A DNA stretch of 7,349 nt from CAYZJD01 sp964478455 (GTDB lineage: Bacteria; Acidobacteriota; Terriglobia; Bryobacterales; Bryobacteraceae), in NCBI GenBank assembly GCA_964478455.1, contig CAYZJD010000242.1, positions 1 to 7,349 on the forward strand. The letters run 5' to 3'. Positions 1 to 7,231 of the stretch are shown here, piece after piece (position 1 is the first letter of the stretch; the number at the start of each line of letters is the position of its first letter). A program made the position numbers and the translations under genes. A model generated the notes under the pieces. That model saw only the letters and a list, made by a program, of their open reading frames with translations. It did no database searches and was not told the origin of the DNA.

Positions 1-2
1 GC

Positions 3-1373
3 GGCGCGCGCCGCTACGACGTCATCCCCTACTCGCTCGGGCGGTACGAACAGGGTGGGGCGCTGCGCGGCGACCTCGGGCTCGACATCCGTTACACCTT
101 CCGGCCGGAGACGACGGCCAACCTCACCGTGAATCCGGACTTCGCCACCGTCGAGGCCGACGAGGAATTCGTTAACCTCACACGCTTCGAGCCGCAGCTT
201 CCCGAAAAACGACCGTTCTTCCTCGAGACCAACGAGCGCTTTCGCCAGCGGATCCAGACTTTCTACTCGCGCCGCATTGGCGACATCGACTTCGGCGGCA
301 AGCTGGCCTCGCGCAACGGGCCTTGGGATTTCACGCTGCTGTCGGTACGCTCCGCGCCTCTGCTCTTGCCCGCATCAGCGGACGGCGATGCCCGCACCGG
401 CCATGCCGCTTATACGGTGGCCCGCGCCGAGCGGCAGGTGCTCAAGTCCTCGACCATCGGAGGCATGCTCTCAAACCGTTCGCTCGGCGGCGAGAACCGC
501 GGCGCCGTCAGCGTGGACACGACCCTGCACTTCACCCGCACGATGAACTTCACCGGCCAGATCGCTCGCTCCCACGGGCCGTTCAACTCGGGCAATTGGG
601 CCTGGTTCGTCCGCCCCGCCTGGGACTCCTCGACCGCTCACTTCCATTTCCGCTACACCCACCTCGGCGACCGCTTCGGAGACAACGTCAACGCCGTCGG
701 CTTTATCCGCGACGACGATCATCGCGAAATGGACAGCGACCTCCTGAAAACGCTCTGGGTGAGGAACGGGCCGGTGCAGAAGATCATGTTATGGTCCAAG
801 AACAACATCTACTGGAGCCAGAGGAACGTCCTGCGCAGCTACCACAACATCGAAACCGTCATTGTCGAGTTCCGTAACCGCGTGTCGGGCGGGGTGGAAC
901 ACACAAACGACTTCAAACGGTTCGAGAAGGACTTTCACAACGACACCTTCAACTACTTCGTGGGCTACTTTCCGACGCGCGAGATCGTCAGTTTCGACCT
1001 GGGATACATCACCGGCAGGAACTTCGACTCCGACCTGCGCTCGCTGAACTTCAGCGCCAGCCGGAAAGTGACCAGGGAGTTCTCGACCGGGTACCAGATA
1101 CGGCGGGTGTGGCTGGATCCGGACCCGGAGCGCCGGGCGAGCCTCATCAATATCGTCAACGGGCAGTACAACTTCACCCGCGACCTGTTCCTGCGCGTGT
1201 TCTTTCAGACCAACTCAGTGATCAAGCGAAAGAACCTGGAGACCGTCTTCGTGTGGCGCTTCAAGCCGCCGTTCGGCGTGGTGCAGTTCGTGTTCCAGCG
1301 TGGCCGCGCCGAGTTCGGCCAGCGGTCCGAACAGGGGAATACCTTCTTTCTGAAGCTGGCGCACGTACTGTAA
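3..1373 (+). CDS. DUF5916 domain-containing protein, C-terminal part (5' end outside window)
   Basis: The open frame runs in from the left edge and covers 456 codons to a TAA at 1371-1373. A GTG at 129 could be read as a start, but the frame is open and family-like before it (DLGLDIRYTF, then ANLTVNPDF), so that GTG is an internal valine. Hallmarks of the DUF5916 family follow: NPDFATVEADEEFVNLTRFE and PEKRPFFLE (about 129-230), then GGKLASRNGPW (about 295-327). The rest alternates polar and aromatic residues in short strands and ends TFFLKLAHVL, which fits a beta-barrel closing at the C-terminus. Family members are usually 700-850 residues, with a signal peptide and a CBM9/DOMON-like domain at the N-terminus; that part would lie off the window. 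The biochemical role of the family is not established. An outer-membrane location is my inference. The family assignment is firm, the function is not. Confidence 0.9.
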   Translation, partial: GARRYDVIPYSLGRYEQGGALRGDLGLDIRYTFRPETTANLTVNPDFATVEADEEFVNLTRFEPQLPEKRPFFLETNERFRQRIQTFYSRRIGDIDFGGKLASRNGPWDFTLLSVRSAPLLLPASADGDARTGHAAYTVARAERQVLKSSTIGGMLSNRSLGGENRGAVSVDTTLHFTRTMNFTGQIARSHGPFNSGNWAWFVRPAWDSSTAHFHFRYTHLGDRFGDNVNAVGFIRDDDHREMDSDLLKTLWVRNGPVQKIMLWSKNNIYWSQRNVLRSYHNIETVIVEFRNRVSGGVEHTNDFKRFEKDFHNDTFNYFVGYFPTREIVSFDLGYITGRNFDSDLRSLNFSASRKVTREFSTGYQIRRVWLDPDPERRASLINIVNGQYNFTRDLFLRVFFQTNSVIKRKNLETVFVWRFKPPFGVVQFVFQRGRAEFGQRSEQGNTFFLKLAHVL

Positions 1374-1378
1374 GGGAC

Positions 1379-1394
1379 CGCGGGACAGCCCGCG
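1379..1394. terminator. Possible bidirectional terminator hairpin between convergent genes
   Basis: A perfect 6-bp all-GC stem, CGCGGG / CCCGCG, closes a 4-base ACAG loop. It fills most of the 26-bp gap between the DUF5916 stop and the stop of the oppositely oriented oxidoreductase, a usual place for a shared terminator. There is no T-run on either side, so it does not match a classical intrinsic terminator. In DNA this GC-rich, a short hairpin can arise by chance. Confidence 0.35.
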
Positions 1395-1399
1395 CCGCC

Positions 1400-2428
1400 T
1401 CACATCACCAGCACGACTTTGCCGAATTGCTCCATCTTCTCGAGCCGTTCGTGGGCGGCGGCGACTTCCTGAAGCGGGAAAACCCTGTCGATGACCGGCC
1501 GGACCTGCTTGCGAAACACGAAGCGCAGCACCTGGTGCAATTCCCCCAGGCTGCCCATGAAGGAGCCGGCGAGCGACTGCTGCCGGTTGTAGAGGAAGCG
1601 GAGATCGACGCGGACGTCAAACCCCGTGGTGGCGCCGCAGGTGACCAGGCGGCCTCCGGGGGCCAGGCAGGCAACGCTCTGTGGCCATGTCGCCGCGCCG
1701 ACATGCTCGAAGACAACGTCCACCCCACGGCGGTCCGTCAGGCGCCGGACTTCGGCGGCAATGTTCTGGGCGTAGTGGTCAATGACTTCATCGGCGCCGA
1801 GTTCCCTGGCCCTGGAGAGCTTCTGCTCGCCGCCGGCGGTGGCGATGACACGGCAGCCGAGGAGTTTGGCGAGCTGGATCGCGGCCGAACCCACCCCGCT
1901 GGAGGCCGACAGGACAAGGACATCTTCGCCCGCCTGGAGTTGTGCGCGGCTGAACAGCATGTGCCACGCCGTCAAGAAGACGAGCGGGACCGCAGCCGCT
2001 TCCTCGAACGTCAGCTCGTCCGGAATGGGGATCGCCGTGTATTCGGGCACGGCCATGTACTCGGCGTTGCCGCCGTCCACGCCGTAGCCGAACATGGTGT
2101 AGCGCCGGCAGAAGTTGTCGCGGCCCGAGAAGCACTCCGCACACTGCCGGCAGCTCAGTCCCGGCGAGAGCAAGACCCGCTCGCCTGGCCGGACGCGCTC
2201 GCACAATTTGCCGGCTTCGACGACTTCTCCCGAAATGTCGCTGCCGAGAATATGGGGCATCGCGAACTGCATGCCCGGGATCCCGCGCCGCACCCAAAGG
2301 TCCAGGTGGTTGAGCGCGCACGCGCGCACGCGCACGAGGAGTTCGTTCGCCTTGATCTGCGGCTCCGGCGTCTGCTCATAGGTCAGAACCTCCGGCCCGC
2401 CGTGCCGGTGAATCCGCGCCACGTTCAT
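1400..2428 (-). CDS. MDR-family zinc-binding dehydrogenase / quinone-reductase-like NAD(P)H oxidoreductase
   Basis: A complete 342-residue medium-chain dehydrogenase/reductase, normal length for the family, probably cytosolic. The N-terminal GroES-like domain (about 1-125) carries a structural-zinc lobe with C93, C96, C99 and C107. The catalytic-zinc ligands are missing: the usual Cys position reads ALNHLD (N40) and the usual GHE motif reads GSD (S63), as in zinc-independent quinone oxidoreductases. The Rossmann domain has a dinucleotide loop SSGVGSAAIQ (176-185). No acidic residue ends the second beta strand (VIATAGGEQK), which suggests NADPH over NADH. GADEVIDHY and GGRLVTCGATTG are further family motifs. 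The ATG at 2428 is preceded by AAAGGAG (2439-2445) at 10 nt. It lies 71 bp downstream of the PEP-CTERM gene on the same strand, and I see no clear promoter in that gap. The substrate cannot be told. It could equally be an enoyl or crotonyl-type reductase of the same superfamily. Confidence 0.93.
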   Translation of the reverse strand: MNVARIHRHGGPEVLTYEQTPEPQIKANELLVRVRACALNHLDLWVRRGIPGMQFAMPHILGSDISGEVVEAGKLCERVRPGERVLLSPGLSCRQCAECFSGRDNFCRRYTMFGYGVDGGNAEYMAVPEYTAIPIPDELTFEEAAAVPLVFLTAWHMLFSRAQLQAGEDVLVLSASSGVGSAAIQLAKLLGCRVIATAGGEQKLSRARELGADEVIDHYAQNIAAEVRRLTDRRGVDVVFEHVGAATWPQSVACLAPGGRLVTCGATTGFDVRVDLRFLYNRQQSLAGSFMGSLGELHQVLRFVFRKQVRPVIDRVFPLQEVAAAHERLEKMEQFGKVVLVM

Positions 2429-2499
2429 CGCTCGACCGCTCCTTTCCCGCGTATTGTCTCATTCGCGGCGAAGAGGCGGCGTGGCGCGGCGACGTGGGT

Positions 2500-3204
2500 T
2501 CACGTGGCCCAGCGTCGCAGGCAGCGGGCGATCCATAACCCCAACAGGCCCGAGCCGCCGAGAAACAGCGTCTCCGACTCCGGCGTCGGCTCAGCCGCCT
2601 GGCCGGCCGAGAAATCGTCCAGCAGTAGATACGTGCTGGCGCTGGTTGGCTGGAACCGGGCCGAGAGGATAGGAGCGTCCGAGACGACGCCGATGAAGGT
2701 CCGCGCCGAGGCCGATGTGGAGATCGGGGCCGTGTCGCCCGTCGCCGGAATTGAGACCGTAACCGAGCCGGGGGTCTTCGCAGAACCGTTGTGTGTCATC
2801 ACATAAGCGGCGAAGGCCGTCGTGCCGGCCGGCAGGTTCGCTTGAATGTATCCGGGATTAGCCGGCTGCCAGGCGGAATTCGGCCCTTCGAGCGTATCGC
2901 CGGAGCCCCATGCGTATTTCGTTGCAGTCGCCGCGTCCTGCACAAGGAGGTAGTAGCTGCCTGGCGGCGTCAGTCCGATGAATTGAATGCCGCTCAGCGT
3001 CAGGCCCGAGGAATCGCTGAAGTTGCCGGGCACGCCGGCGCTTGCCAGTCCCTCGAAGTTGACGGTAGAGAAGCCAGGCATGACGAGGGCTGCCCAGACT
3101 GCGGGGTCGGAATAGGTCATGATGCTCGCGTCTGCCGGAACGGCCAGGCTCGCGCATACGATCGGAGCGATCAAGAGTGTACGAGTTGCGCTGCAACGGA
3201 GCAT
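2500..3204 (-). CDS. Exported protein with variant PEP-CTERM sorting tail
   Basis: A 234-residue secreted protein of unknown specific function. The N-terminus is a signal peptide: MLRCSATRT, then a hydrophobic stretch, with probable cleavage after VPADA. The mature part is rich in G, S, T and A with short beta-type segments, and ends in a strand pair of the type often seen in PEP-CTERM proteins (FIGVVSDAPILSARF, then LLLDDFSAG). The C-terminus has the three-part sorting signal: a Pro-Glu motif (TPESETL), a hydrophobic segment (LFLGGSGLLGLWIA) and a basic end (RCLRRWAT). The motif reads PES instead of the usual PEP. Such tails are recognised and removed by an exosortase, which is not encoded here. 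I chose the ATG at 3204 rather than 3213 because GGAG (3214-3217) abuts the 3213 ATG but sits 9 nt before the 3204 ATG. The gene is divergent from the TonB-dependent receptor and lies just upstream of the oxidoreductase. Confidence 0.83.
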   Translation of the reverse strand: MLRCSATRTLLIAPIVCASLAVPADASIMTYSDPAVWAALVMPGFSTVNFEGLASAGVPGNFSDSSGLTLSGIQFIGLTPPGSYYLLVQDAATATKYAWGSGDTLEGPNSAWQPANPGYIQANLPAGTTAFAAYVMTHNGSAKTPGSVTVSIPATGDTAPISTSASARTFIGVVSDAPILSARFQPTSASTYLLLDDFSAGQAAEPTPESETLFLGGSGLLGLWIARCLRRWAT

Positions 3205-3213
3205 TTCGCTCAT

Positions 3214-3217
3214 CTCC
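3214..3217 (-). promoter_or_regulatory. Ribosome binding site that decides the start of the PEP-CTERM gene
   Basis: Read on the minus strand this is GGAG. It touches the ATG at 3213 with no spacer, which does not allow initiation there, but is 9 nt from the in-frame ATG at 3204. This supports the shorter protein. The alternative start would only add Met-Ser-Glu to the signal peptide. Confidence 0.55.
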
Positions 3218-3280
3218 AGCCAGGAAGTTGTCCTGCTGTGTGTCGGGTGTCACAGAAATGGTGGGCATTGGAGCGCGGTT

Positions 3281-3299
3281 CTCTCAGTGCAAGTGAGAG
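3281..3299. repeat. Short inverted repeat in the divergent intergenic region
   Basis: CTCTCA and TGAGAG form a perfect 6-bp inverted repeat around a 7-base spacer. It sits about 80 bp upstream of the PEP-CTERM start and about 130 bp upstream of the receptor promoter. It could be an operator or a small hairpin in the leader of the PEP-CTERM transcript. I could not find a convincing minus-strand promoter beside it, so its role is open. Apart from this and the sites listed next, I see nothing else in bases 3218-3505. Confidence 0.3.
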
Positions 3300-3373
3300 G
3301 GGAGTTGCGAGCAGTATTCCTTGGCGTACACGAACTATGCCGCGGTGGTGGGCGTGGAGCCCTCTTTCGCCTT

Positions 3374-3397
3374 TTTCCTTGCCTTGCGCAAGGAACT
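3374..3397 (+). repeat. 24-bp shared motif with 12-bp palindrome, copy 1 (upstream of receptor promoter)
   Basis: The core CCTTGCGCAAGG (3382-3393) is a perfect 12-bp palindrome with a central CG. The surrounding 24 bases recur at 7232-7255 with a single difference (C at 3378, T at 7236). This copy ends 34 nt before the -35 box of the receptor promoter; the palindrome itself ends 38 nt before it. A second, overlapping inverted repeat is present only here: TTCCTTG (3376-3382) pairs with CAAGGAA (3389-3395). The position upstream of -35 fits an activator site or a distal operator. The central-CG palindrome resembles LacI-family operators in form only. A dispersed short repeat without regulatory function is the alternative. 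Confidence 0.6.
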
Positions 3398-3431
3398 TGG
3401 CTGAATCCTCGGGGCGGCGATGAAAAAAGCC

Positions 3432-3459
3432 TTGACAGACGAGGCCAGGTGTGTATAGG
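3432..3459 (+). promoter_or_regulatory. Sigma-70-type promoter of the TonB-dependent receptor gene
   Basis: A perfect -35 box TTGACA (3432-3437) is separated by 16 nt from TATAGG (3454-3459), which matches the -10 consensus at four of six positions. A run of six A (3423-3428) lies just upstream of the -35 and may act like an UP element. Transcription would begin near 3466, giving a leader of about 40 nt before the ATG at 3506. Confidence 0.7.
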
Positions 3460-3484
3460 CTAGGGCAGCACCCCGTGTGTCAAC

Positions 3485-3492
3485 AAAGGAGG
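3485..3492 (+). promoter_or_regulatory. Strong Shine-Dalgarno sequence of the receptor gene
   Basis: AAAGGAGG is close to a perfect anti-16S match but lies 13 nt from the ATG at 3506, longer than usual. A second weaker AAGGA touches the ATG directly. No alternative start codon occurs in frame between them, so 3506 remains the best start, and it gives a well-formed signal peptide. Confidence 0.65.
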
Positions 3493-3505
3493 TTGGTCGC
3501 AAGGA

Positions 3506-6500
3506 ATGAACACAAGAACTTTCTTGCCATTAGTTAGAAAGTGTTTGGTGCTGGGGATCTTCCTCGCATTGCTGACGGCGCCGCTGGCCGCCCAGACCGG
3601 GCTCGGCGTGGTACGCGGCACTGTTGTGGACGCCACCAAGGCGGCCGTTCCGAATGCGAAAATCACCTTAACCAACACGGCCACCGGAGTCTCCCGAGGT
3701 ACGGAGTCCTCCGCAGTGGGCATTTACTATTTCGGCGCGGTCCAGCCGGGACCTTACTCGATGTCCGTGGAAGCCTCCGGCTTCAAGAGATGGACCGGCA
3801 CGCTGACCCTGGAGGTCGGCCAGACGGCCGTCGTGGACGCCAGCATGGAGGTCGGGACCCTCGAGGCGACGATTGAAGTGACCGGCGCGGCGCCGGTGAT
3901 CACGACCGTGGGCTCCGATGTCAGTGACGTCAAGGACGCTTTGCGGATCCAGCAGCTTCCGCTCAACGGCCGGTTTATCACGAACCTGTTCAACCTGACC
4001 CCTGGCGTCGAGGGCGGCGGTAATCCCCGCGTGCATGGCCTGAAGGTGGGCAGCACCGAGATGCTGCTCGATGGGATCTCGCTGGTGGACCGGTTCGGCG
4101 GCGGCATCTCGCGCGTACAGCCCGGGTTGGACACGGTCCAGGAGTTCCGCATCGAGACGACTGGTTCAGGCGCCCAGTATTCCCGTCCCGCCACCGTCTC
4201 GCTGGTGACCAAGAGCGGCACAAACGACTTCCATGGGAGCGTCTTCTGGACGCATCGCAACAACTTCGGCGGCTTGCGGGCGCGCCAGCGGCAGGATCTG
4301 CCGCCCCCCGGCGAGGAGTTCCAGCCGGCGCAGTACATCCGCAACGAATACGGCGTCGCCGCCGGCGGCCCGGTGATCAGAAACAAAACTTTTTGGTTTG
4401 CAGCCTATGAGGGCCAAAAGGAACGCCAGGCGCGGTTTGCCTTGACCAACGCGCCCACCGAAGCGATGTGGGGCGGCGACCTGAGCAATGCCATCACTCC
4501 AAACGAGGAGCCGATCACCGTGTACGATCCGTACTCGACCGGCGCCAACGGCGTGAGAACGCCGTTCGTCAACAACCGCATTCCCTCCCACATGATCACC
4601 GACTTTGCCAAGACCATGCAGAGCGTGTCCGCGCTGCCCAACATGGCCGGCAACCCCTTCCTGGAGCCGACCTTCCAGGCGTATTACCCGGTTCCGGTGA
4701 ACATCGACTCGCTGACGCTCAAAGGCGATCACGTCTTCTCAGAGAAGGACAACATCTCCGGACGGTTCACCCGTTCCCCGCGGACCAGAGAGGTTACCGG
4801 CGGCCTGTACGGCTTCCCGCCACCCGGCTTGACGAACGCCGGCGGCACGGGCCGGAGCATCAGCCATGTCTATTCCAGTTTCGCCCGCTGGAATCACATC
4901 TTTTCGCCCACGTTGCTCAACGAGTTCCAGGCTTCGAACCATCGCTCGACGCAGCTTTCCGGAACGCTGGCGGACGACACCGACTGGCCGGCGAAGTTGG
5001 GCCTCCCAAACCCCTTCAGCGGCAAGGGCTGGCCAACCATTTGTGTGAGCGAATACCAGCTTTTCTACTGGGGCTGCTGGGATGCCGACAACCGGCATGA
5101 CCAGAACCTGACCGCCTTCCAGTTGGAGAACAACGTCACCTGGATCAAGGGCAAGCACTCGATCAAGTTCGGCTTCAAGGGGCGGCAGGAGTACAACAAC
5201 GTCCGGGAATTGCAGCAGACGCACGGGTCCCACTCCTTTTACGGCGACTGGACAGCTCTTTACGATCCGGAAGGCGATTACGCCACCTACCTGACCGGGT
5301 CGGGCTTCGGCGGTATGTTGCTGGGCTTGCCGACCTATCTATCGAACCAGTACAACCGGGGCTTCTTCTACTTCCAGCAGAAGGAGACGGGGCTCTACTT
5401 CCACGACAGCTTCAAAGTGAGCCCGCGGCTAACGCTTGAACTGGGCGTCCGGTGGGACCGCTGGAGCCCGTACAAGGAGAAATACGACCGGCTGGTGAAC
5501 CTCGATCTGAACGATTACATCGGCAAGATGGAGGTCATCACTCCGCATAGCACCCGGATGGAGGACATCCCCGGGATTCCGCCTGCGGTCTTGGGTTCCT
5601 GGGCCGCCCGGGGGCTGACCTGGAAGACCGCCGACGAGGTCGGATTCCCCGGCGCACTGGTGCCGGAGGACAACAATAACTTCGGACCTCGACTGGGGGT
5701 GGCTTTCCGGCTGAACGAAAAGTGGGTGCTGCGCGGAGGTTACGGCGAGTACTTCTGGACCATGCCGCTCTCGCAGATTCTACAGAGCGCGCGGACGAAC
5801 CCGCCGCTGAACCTCCGGTTCGAGAACAGCCTCTCGGACCAAAACGGCACCTACTGGAATTACGCACTGCTCAACGCGCCGGGACCGAACGACCATGTCG
5901 GCACCGCCGAGGTCAACATCGCCGGCATCCGGCCGCTGCCATCGAGCGCGCAGGGAATGATGGTTTGGGACGTGCACAACTGGTCCGACAACCGGGCTCA
6001 GGAGTGGAACTTCACCATCGAGCGCGAAATCATGAAGGAGACCGCCCTGCGGCTGAGCTACATCGGCAACCATGGGCGGGACCTCGAACAGCGCATCCGG
6101 TGGAACGATCCGGAGTCGGAGTGGAACTACCAGGCCCGGACCGGCCTGATGCGGCCCAGCAACCCTGACCTGCGGCGGGCGAACCCCAACTGGACGAGCG
6201 GGTGCTGCCAGGGGCCGATCCTTCACATCGGTTACTCCAACTCGCATTCGCTTCAGGCGGAGGTCGAGCGTCGCTACACGAACGGCCTCGCCTTCCAGTG
6301 GTTCTACGTCTGGAACCACGCCATGACGACCAGCGACGCCGGCGGATTCACTTATGGCTCCAGCAGCATCAACTCCAGCACCGGCAGCACCATCTACGCC
6401 GTGCCGGAAAACCACCTCATCATGGGCGCGCCGAACCTGACTATGGACCAGAGGCTGAAGCTTGGCTATGCCAATTCCACGGAGGTGCCGGCGCACCGGA

Positions 6501-7147
6501 TCCGTTTCAACGGCATTTACACGCTCCCCTTCGGCAGAGGAAAGAAGTACGGTGGAGACGTCAACCGGGGTCTCGATGCCGTCATCGGCGGCTGGGAGAT
6601 CGCCTTCATCGGCGACTGGCGCAGCGGCAACTGGATGGGCGTTTCCTCCGGCCGGTATCTGTTCGGAGATCCGACCCTCAGCGCGGACGAGCGGCTGGAA
6701 ATGACGATCTTCGGCACGCACCGGCGGCTCTGGTTCCGGGGAGACTTCAGCCCGGGCCTGGCTACGAACGTCGATCAAGCCAAGCTTGAGGCGCTGGTCC
6801 CGGCGGACCGTTCCCAGCGGGTGCTGAGGCCTGTCGGCGACAGGTTCAACAACCAGATCCCGCAGCTCCTTGCCGACGGCAGCGTCCGGTACACGCCGAT
6901 CACCGACATGTTGAACTGGAACGCGCGGAACTTCTTCCGCGGTCCGGGTGCCTGGAACCAGGACATCTCCGTGTTTAAGAACTTCACGATCACGGAGCGC
7001 GTGAAGCTCCGTTTCACCGCCGACTTCTTCAACGCGCTGAACCATGGGAACGACGCAACCCCGGACGGGACTACCGGGCTTCAGAATCTCTACTCGCAAA
7101 CCAACGATCCGCGTATCGTTCAGTTTTCGTTGCGCGTGAGCTGGTAG
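3506..7147 (+). CDS. Oar-like TonB-dependent receptor with N-terminal carboxypeptidase-regulatory domain
   Basis: A complete 1213-residue outer-membrane receptor, within the usual 1000-1250 range for the acidobacterial family. Residues 1-30 are a signal peptide (RK at 11-12, hydrophobic core, cleavage near APLAAQ). Residues about 33-115 form a carboxypeptidase-regulatory-like beta-sandwich (GVVRGTVVDATKAAVPNAKI, then GFKRWTGTL). The plug follows at about 125-245, with LPLNGR (151-156), MLLDGISLVDR (186-196) and KSGTNDFHG (236-244). The rest is a long beta-barrel ending FSLRVSW, a C-terminal aromatic signal for BAM insertion. I see no canonical TonB box, as is common for Oar-like proteins. Mature cysteines occur only as two close pairs, C513/C524 and C900/C901. 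The ligand is unknown; in related genomes such receptors are usually linked to uptake of glycans or peptides. The gene has its own promoter and is followed by an inverted repeat, so it is probably monocistronic. Confidence 0.95.
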   Translation: MNTRTFLPLVRKCLVLGIFLALLTAPLAAQTGLGVVRGTVVDATKAAVPNAKITLTNTATGVSRGTESSAVGIYYFGAVQPGPYSMSVEASGFKRWTGTLTLEVGQTAVVDASMEVGTLEATIEVTGAAPVITTVGSDVSDVKDALRIQQLPLNGRFITNLFNLTPGVEGGGNPRVHGLKVGSTEMLLDGISLVDRFGGGISRVQPGLDTVQEFRIETTGSGAQYSRPATVSLVTKSGTNDFHGSVFWTHRNNFGGLRARQRQDLPPPGEEFQPAQYIRNEYGVAAGGPVIRNKTFWFAAYEGQKERQARFALTNAPTEAMWGGDLSNAITPNEEPITVYDPYSTGANGVRTPFVNNRIPSHMITDFAKTMQSVSALPNMAGNPFLEPTFQAYYPVPVNIDSLTLKGDHVFSEKDNISGRFTRSPRTREVTGGLYGFPPPGLTNAGGTGRSISHVYSSFARWNHIFSPTLLNEFQASNHRSTQLSGTLADDTDWPAKLGLPNPFSGKGWPTICVSEYQLFYWGCWDADNRHDQNLTAFQLENNVTWIKGKHSIKFGFKGRQEYNNVRELQQTHGSHSFYGDWTALYDPEGDYATYLTGSGFGGMLLGLPTYLSNQYNRGFFYFQQKETGLYFHDSFKVSPRLTLELGVRWDRWSPYKEKYDRLVNLDLNDYIGKMEVITPHSTRMEDIPGIPPAVLGSWAARGLTWKTADEVGFPGALVPEDNNNFGPRLGVAFRLNEKWVLRGGYGEYFWTMPLSQILQSARTNPPLNLRFENSLSDQNGTYWNYALLNAPGPNDHVGTAEVNIAGIRPLPSSAQGMMVWDVHNWSDNRAQEWNFTIEREIMKETALRLSYIGNHGRDLEQRIRWNDPESEWNYQARTGLMRPSNPDLRRANPNWTSGCCQGPILHIGYSNSHSLQAEVERRYTNGLAFQWFYVWNHAMTTSDAGGFTYGSSSINSSTGSTIYAVPENHLIMGAPNLTMDQRLKLGYANSTEVPAHRIRFNGIYTLPFGRGKKYGGDVNRGLDAVIGGWEIAFIGDWRSGNWMGVSSGRYLFGDPTLSADERLEMTIFGTHRRLWFRGDFSPGLATNVDQAKLEALVPADRSQRVLRPVGDRFNNQIPQLLADGSVRYTPITDMLNWNARNFFRGPGAWNQDISVFKNFTITERVKLRFTADFFNALNHGNDATPDGTTGLQNLYSQTNDPRIVQFSLRVSW

Positions 7148-7151
7148 CGGA

Positions 7152-7226
7152 GGTTCGAACCGCGGAGACGCAGGGATCGCAACAGAAAGAGTGCGATCTC
7201 TGCGCCTCCGTCGCTATATGCGAACC
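7152..7226. repeat. 75-bp imperfect inverted repeat, likely palindromic repeat element and transcript end
   Basis: The inner stem runs 7163-7181 against 7192-7210: CGGAG/CTCCG, an A-C mismatch, CGCAG/CTGCG, a G-T wobble, then GATCGCA/TGCGATC, closing a 10-base loop (7182-7191). The outer arms GGTTCG (7152-7157) and CGAACC (7221-7226) also pair, with an asymmetric internal loop between. It starts five bases after the receptor stop. The CCGCGGAGACGCAGGGA wording resembles the CGCAGAG-type palindromic repeats scattered between genes in many environmental bacterial genomes (recalled, not searched). As RNA it would fold into a strong hairpin that could end or protect the receptor mRNA, but it lacks a following T-run. 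Confidence 0.7.
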
Positions 7227-7231
7227 GGGGA

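Noticed and set aside
1..14. Perfect 14-bp palindrome GCGGCGCGCGCCGC at the left edge
   Set aside because: It lies within coding sequence and consists only of G and C. Codon composition explains it.
129..131. GTG as start codon of the first gene
   Set aside because: The frame is open to the left edge and the translated upstream residues match the DUF5916 family, so the gene is cut by the window and the GTG is an internal valine.
2492..2505. ACGTG / CACGT inverted repeat at the stop of the PEP-CTERM gene
   Set aside because: The stem is only 5 bp with a 4-base loop and no T-run, too weak to call a terminator.
1109..2806. 565-codon plus-strand open frame lying over the oxidoreductase and the PEP-CTERM gene
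   Set aside because: It spans the end of one real gene and is antisense to two others. Its product is rich in Arg, Ala and Pro with no recognisable domain, as expected for a shadow frame in GC-rich DNA.
3119..3463. Plus-strand open frame across the divergent intergenic region
   Set aside because: It overlaps the PEP-CTERM gene antisense and runs through the receptor's promoter motif and -35/-10 boxes. The product has no recognisable features.
5780..7099. 439-codon minus-strand open frame inside the receptor gene
   Set aside because: It is fully antisense to a well-supported receptor, has no family motif or plausible ribosome binding context, and is a GC-driven shadow.
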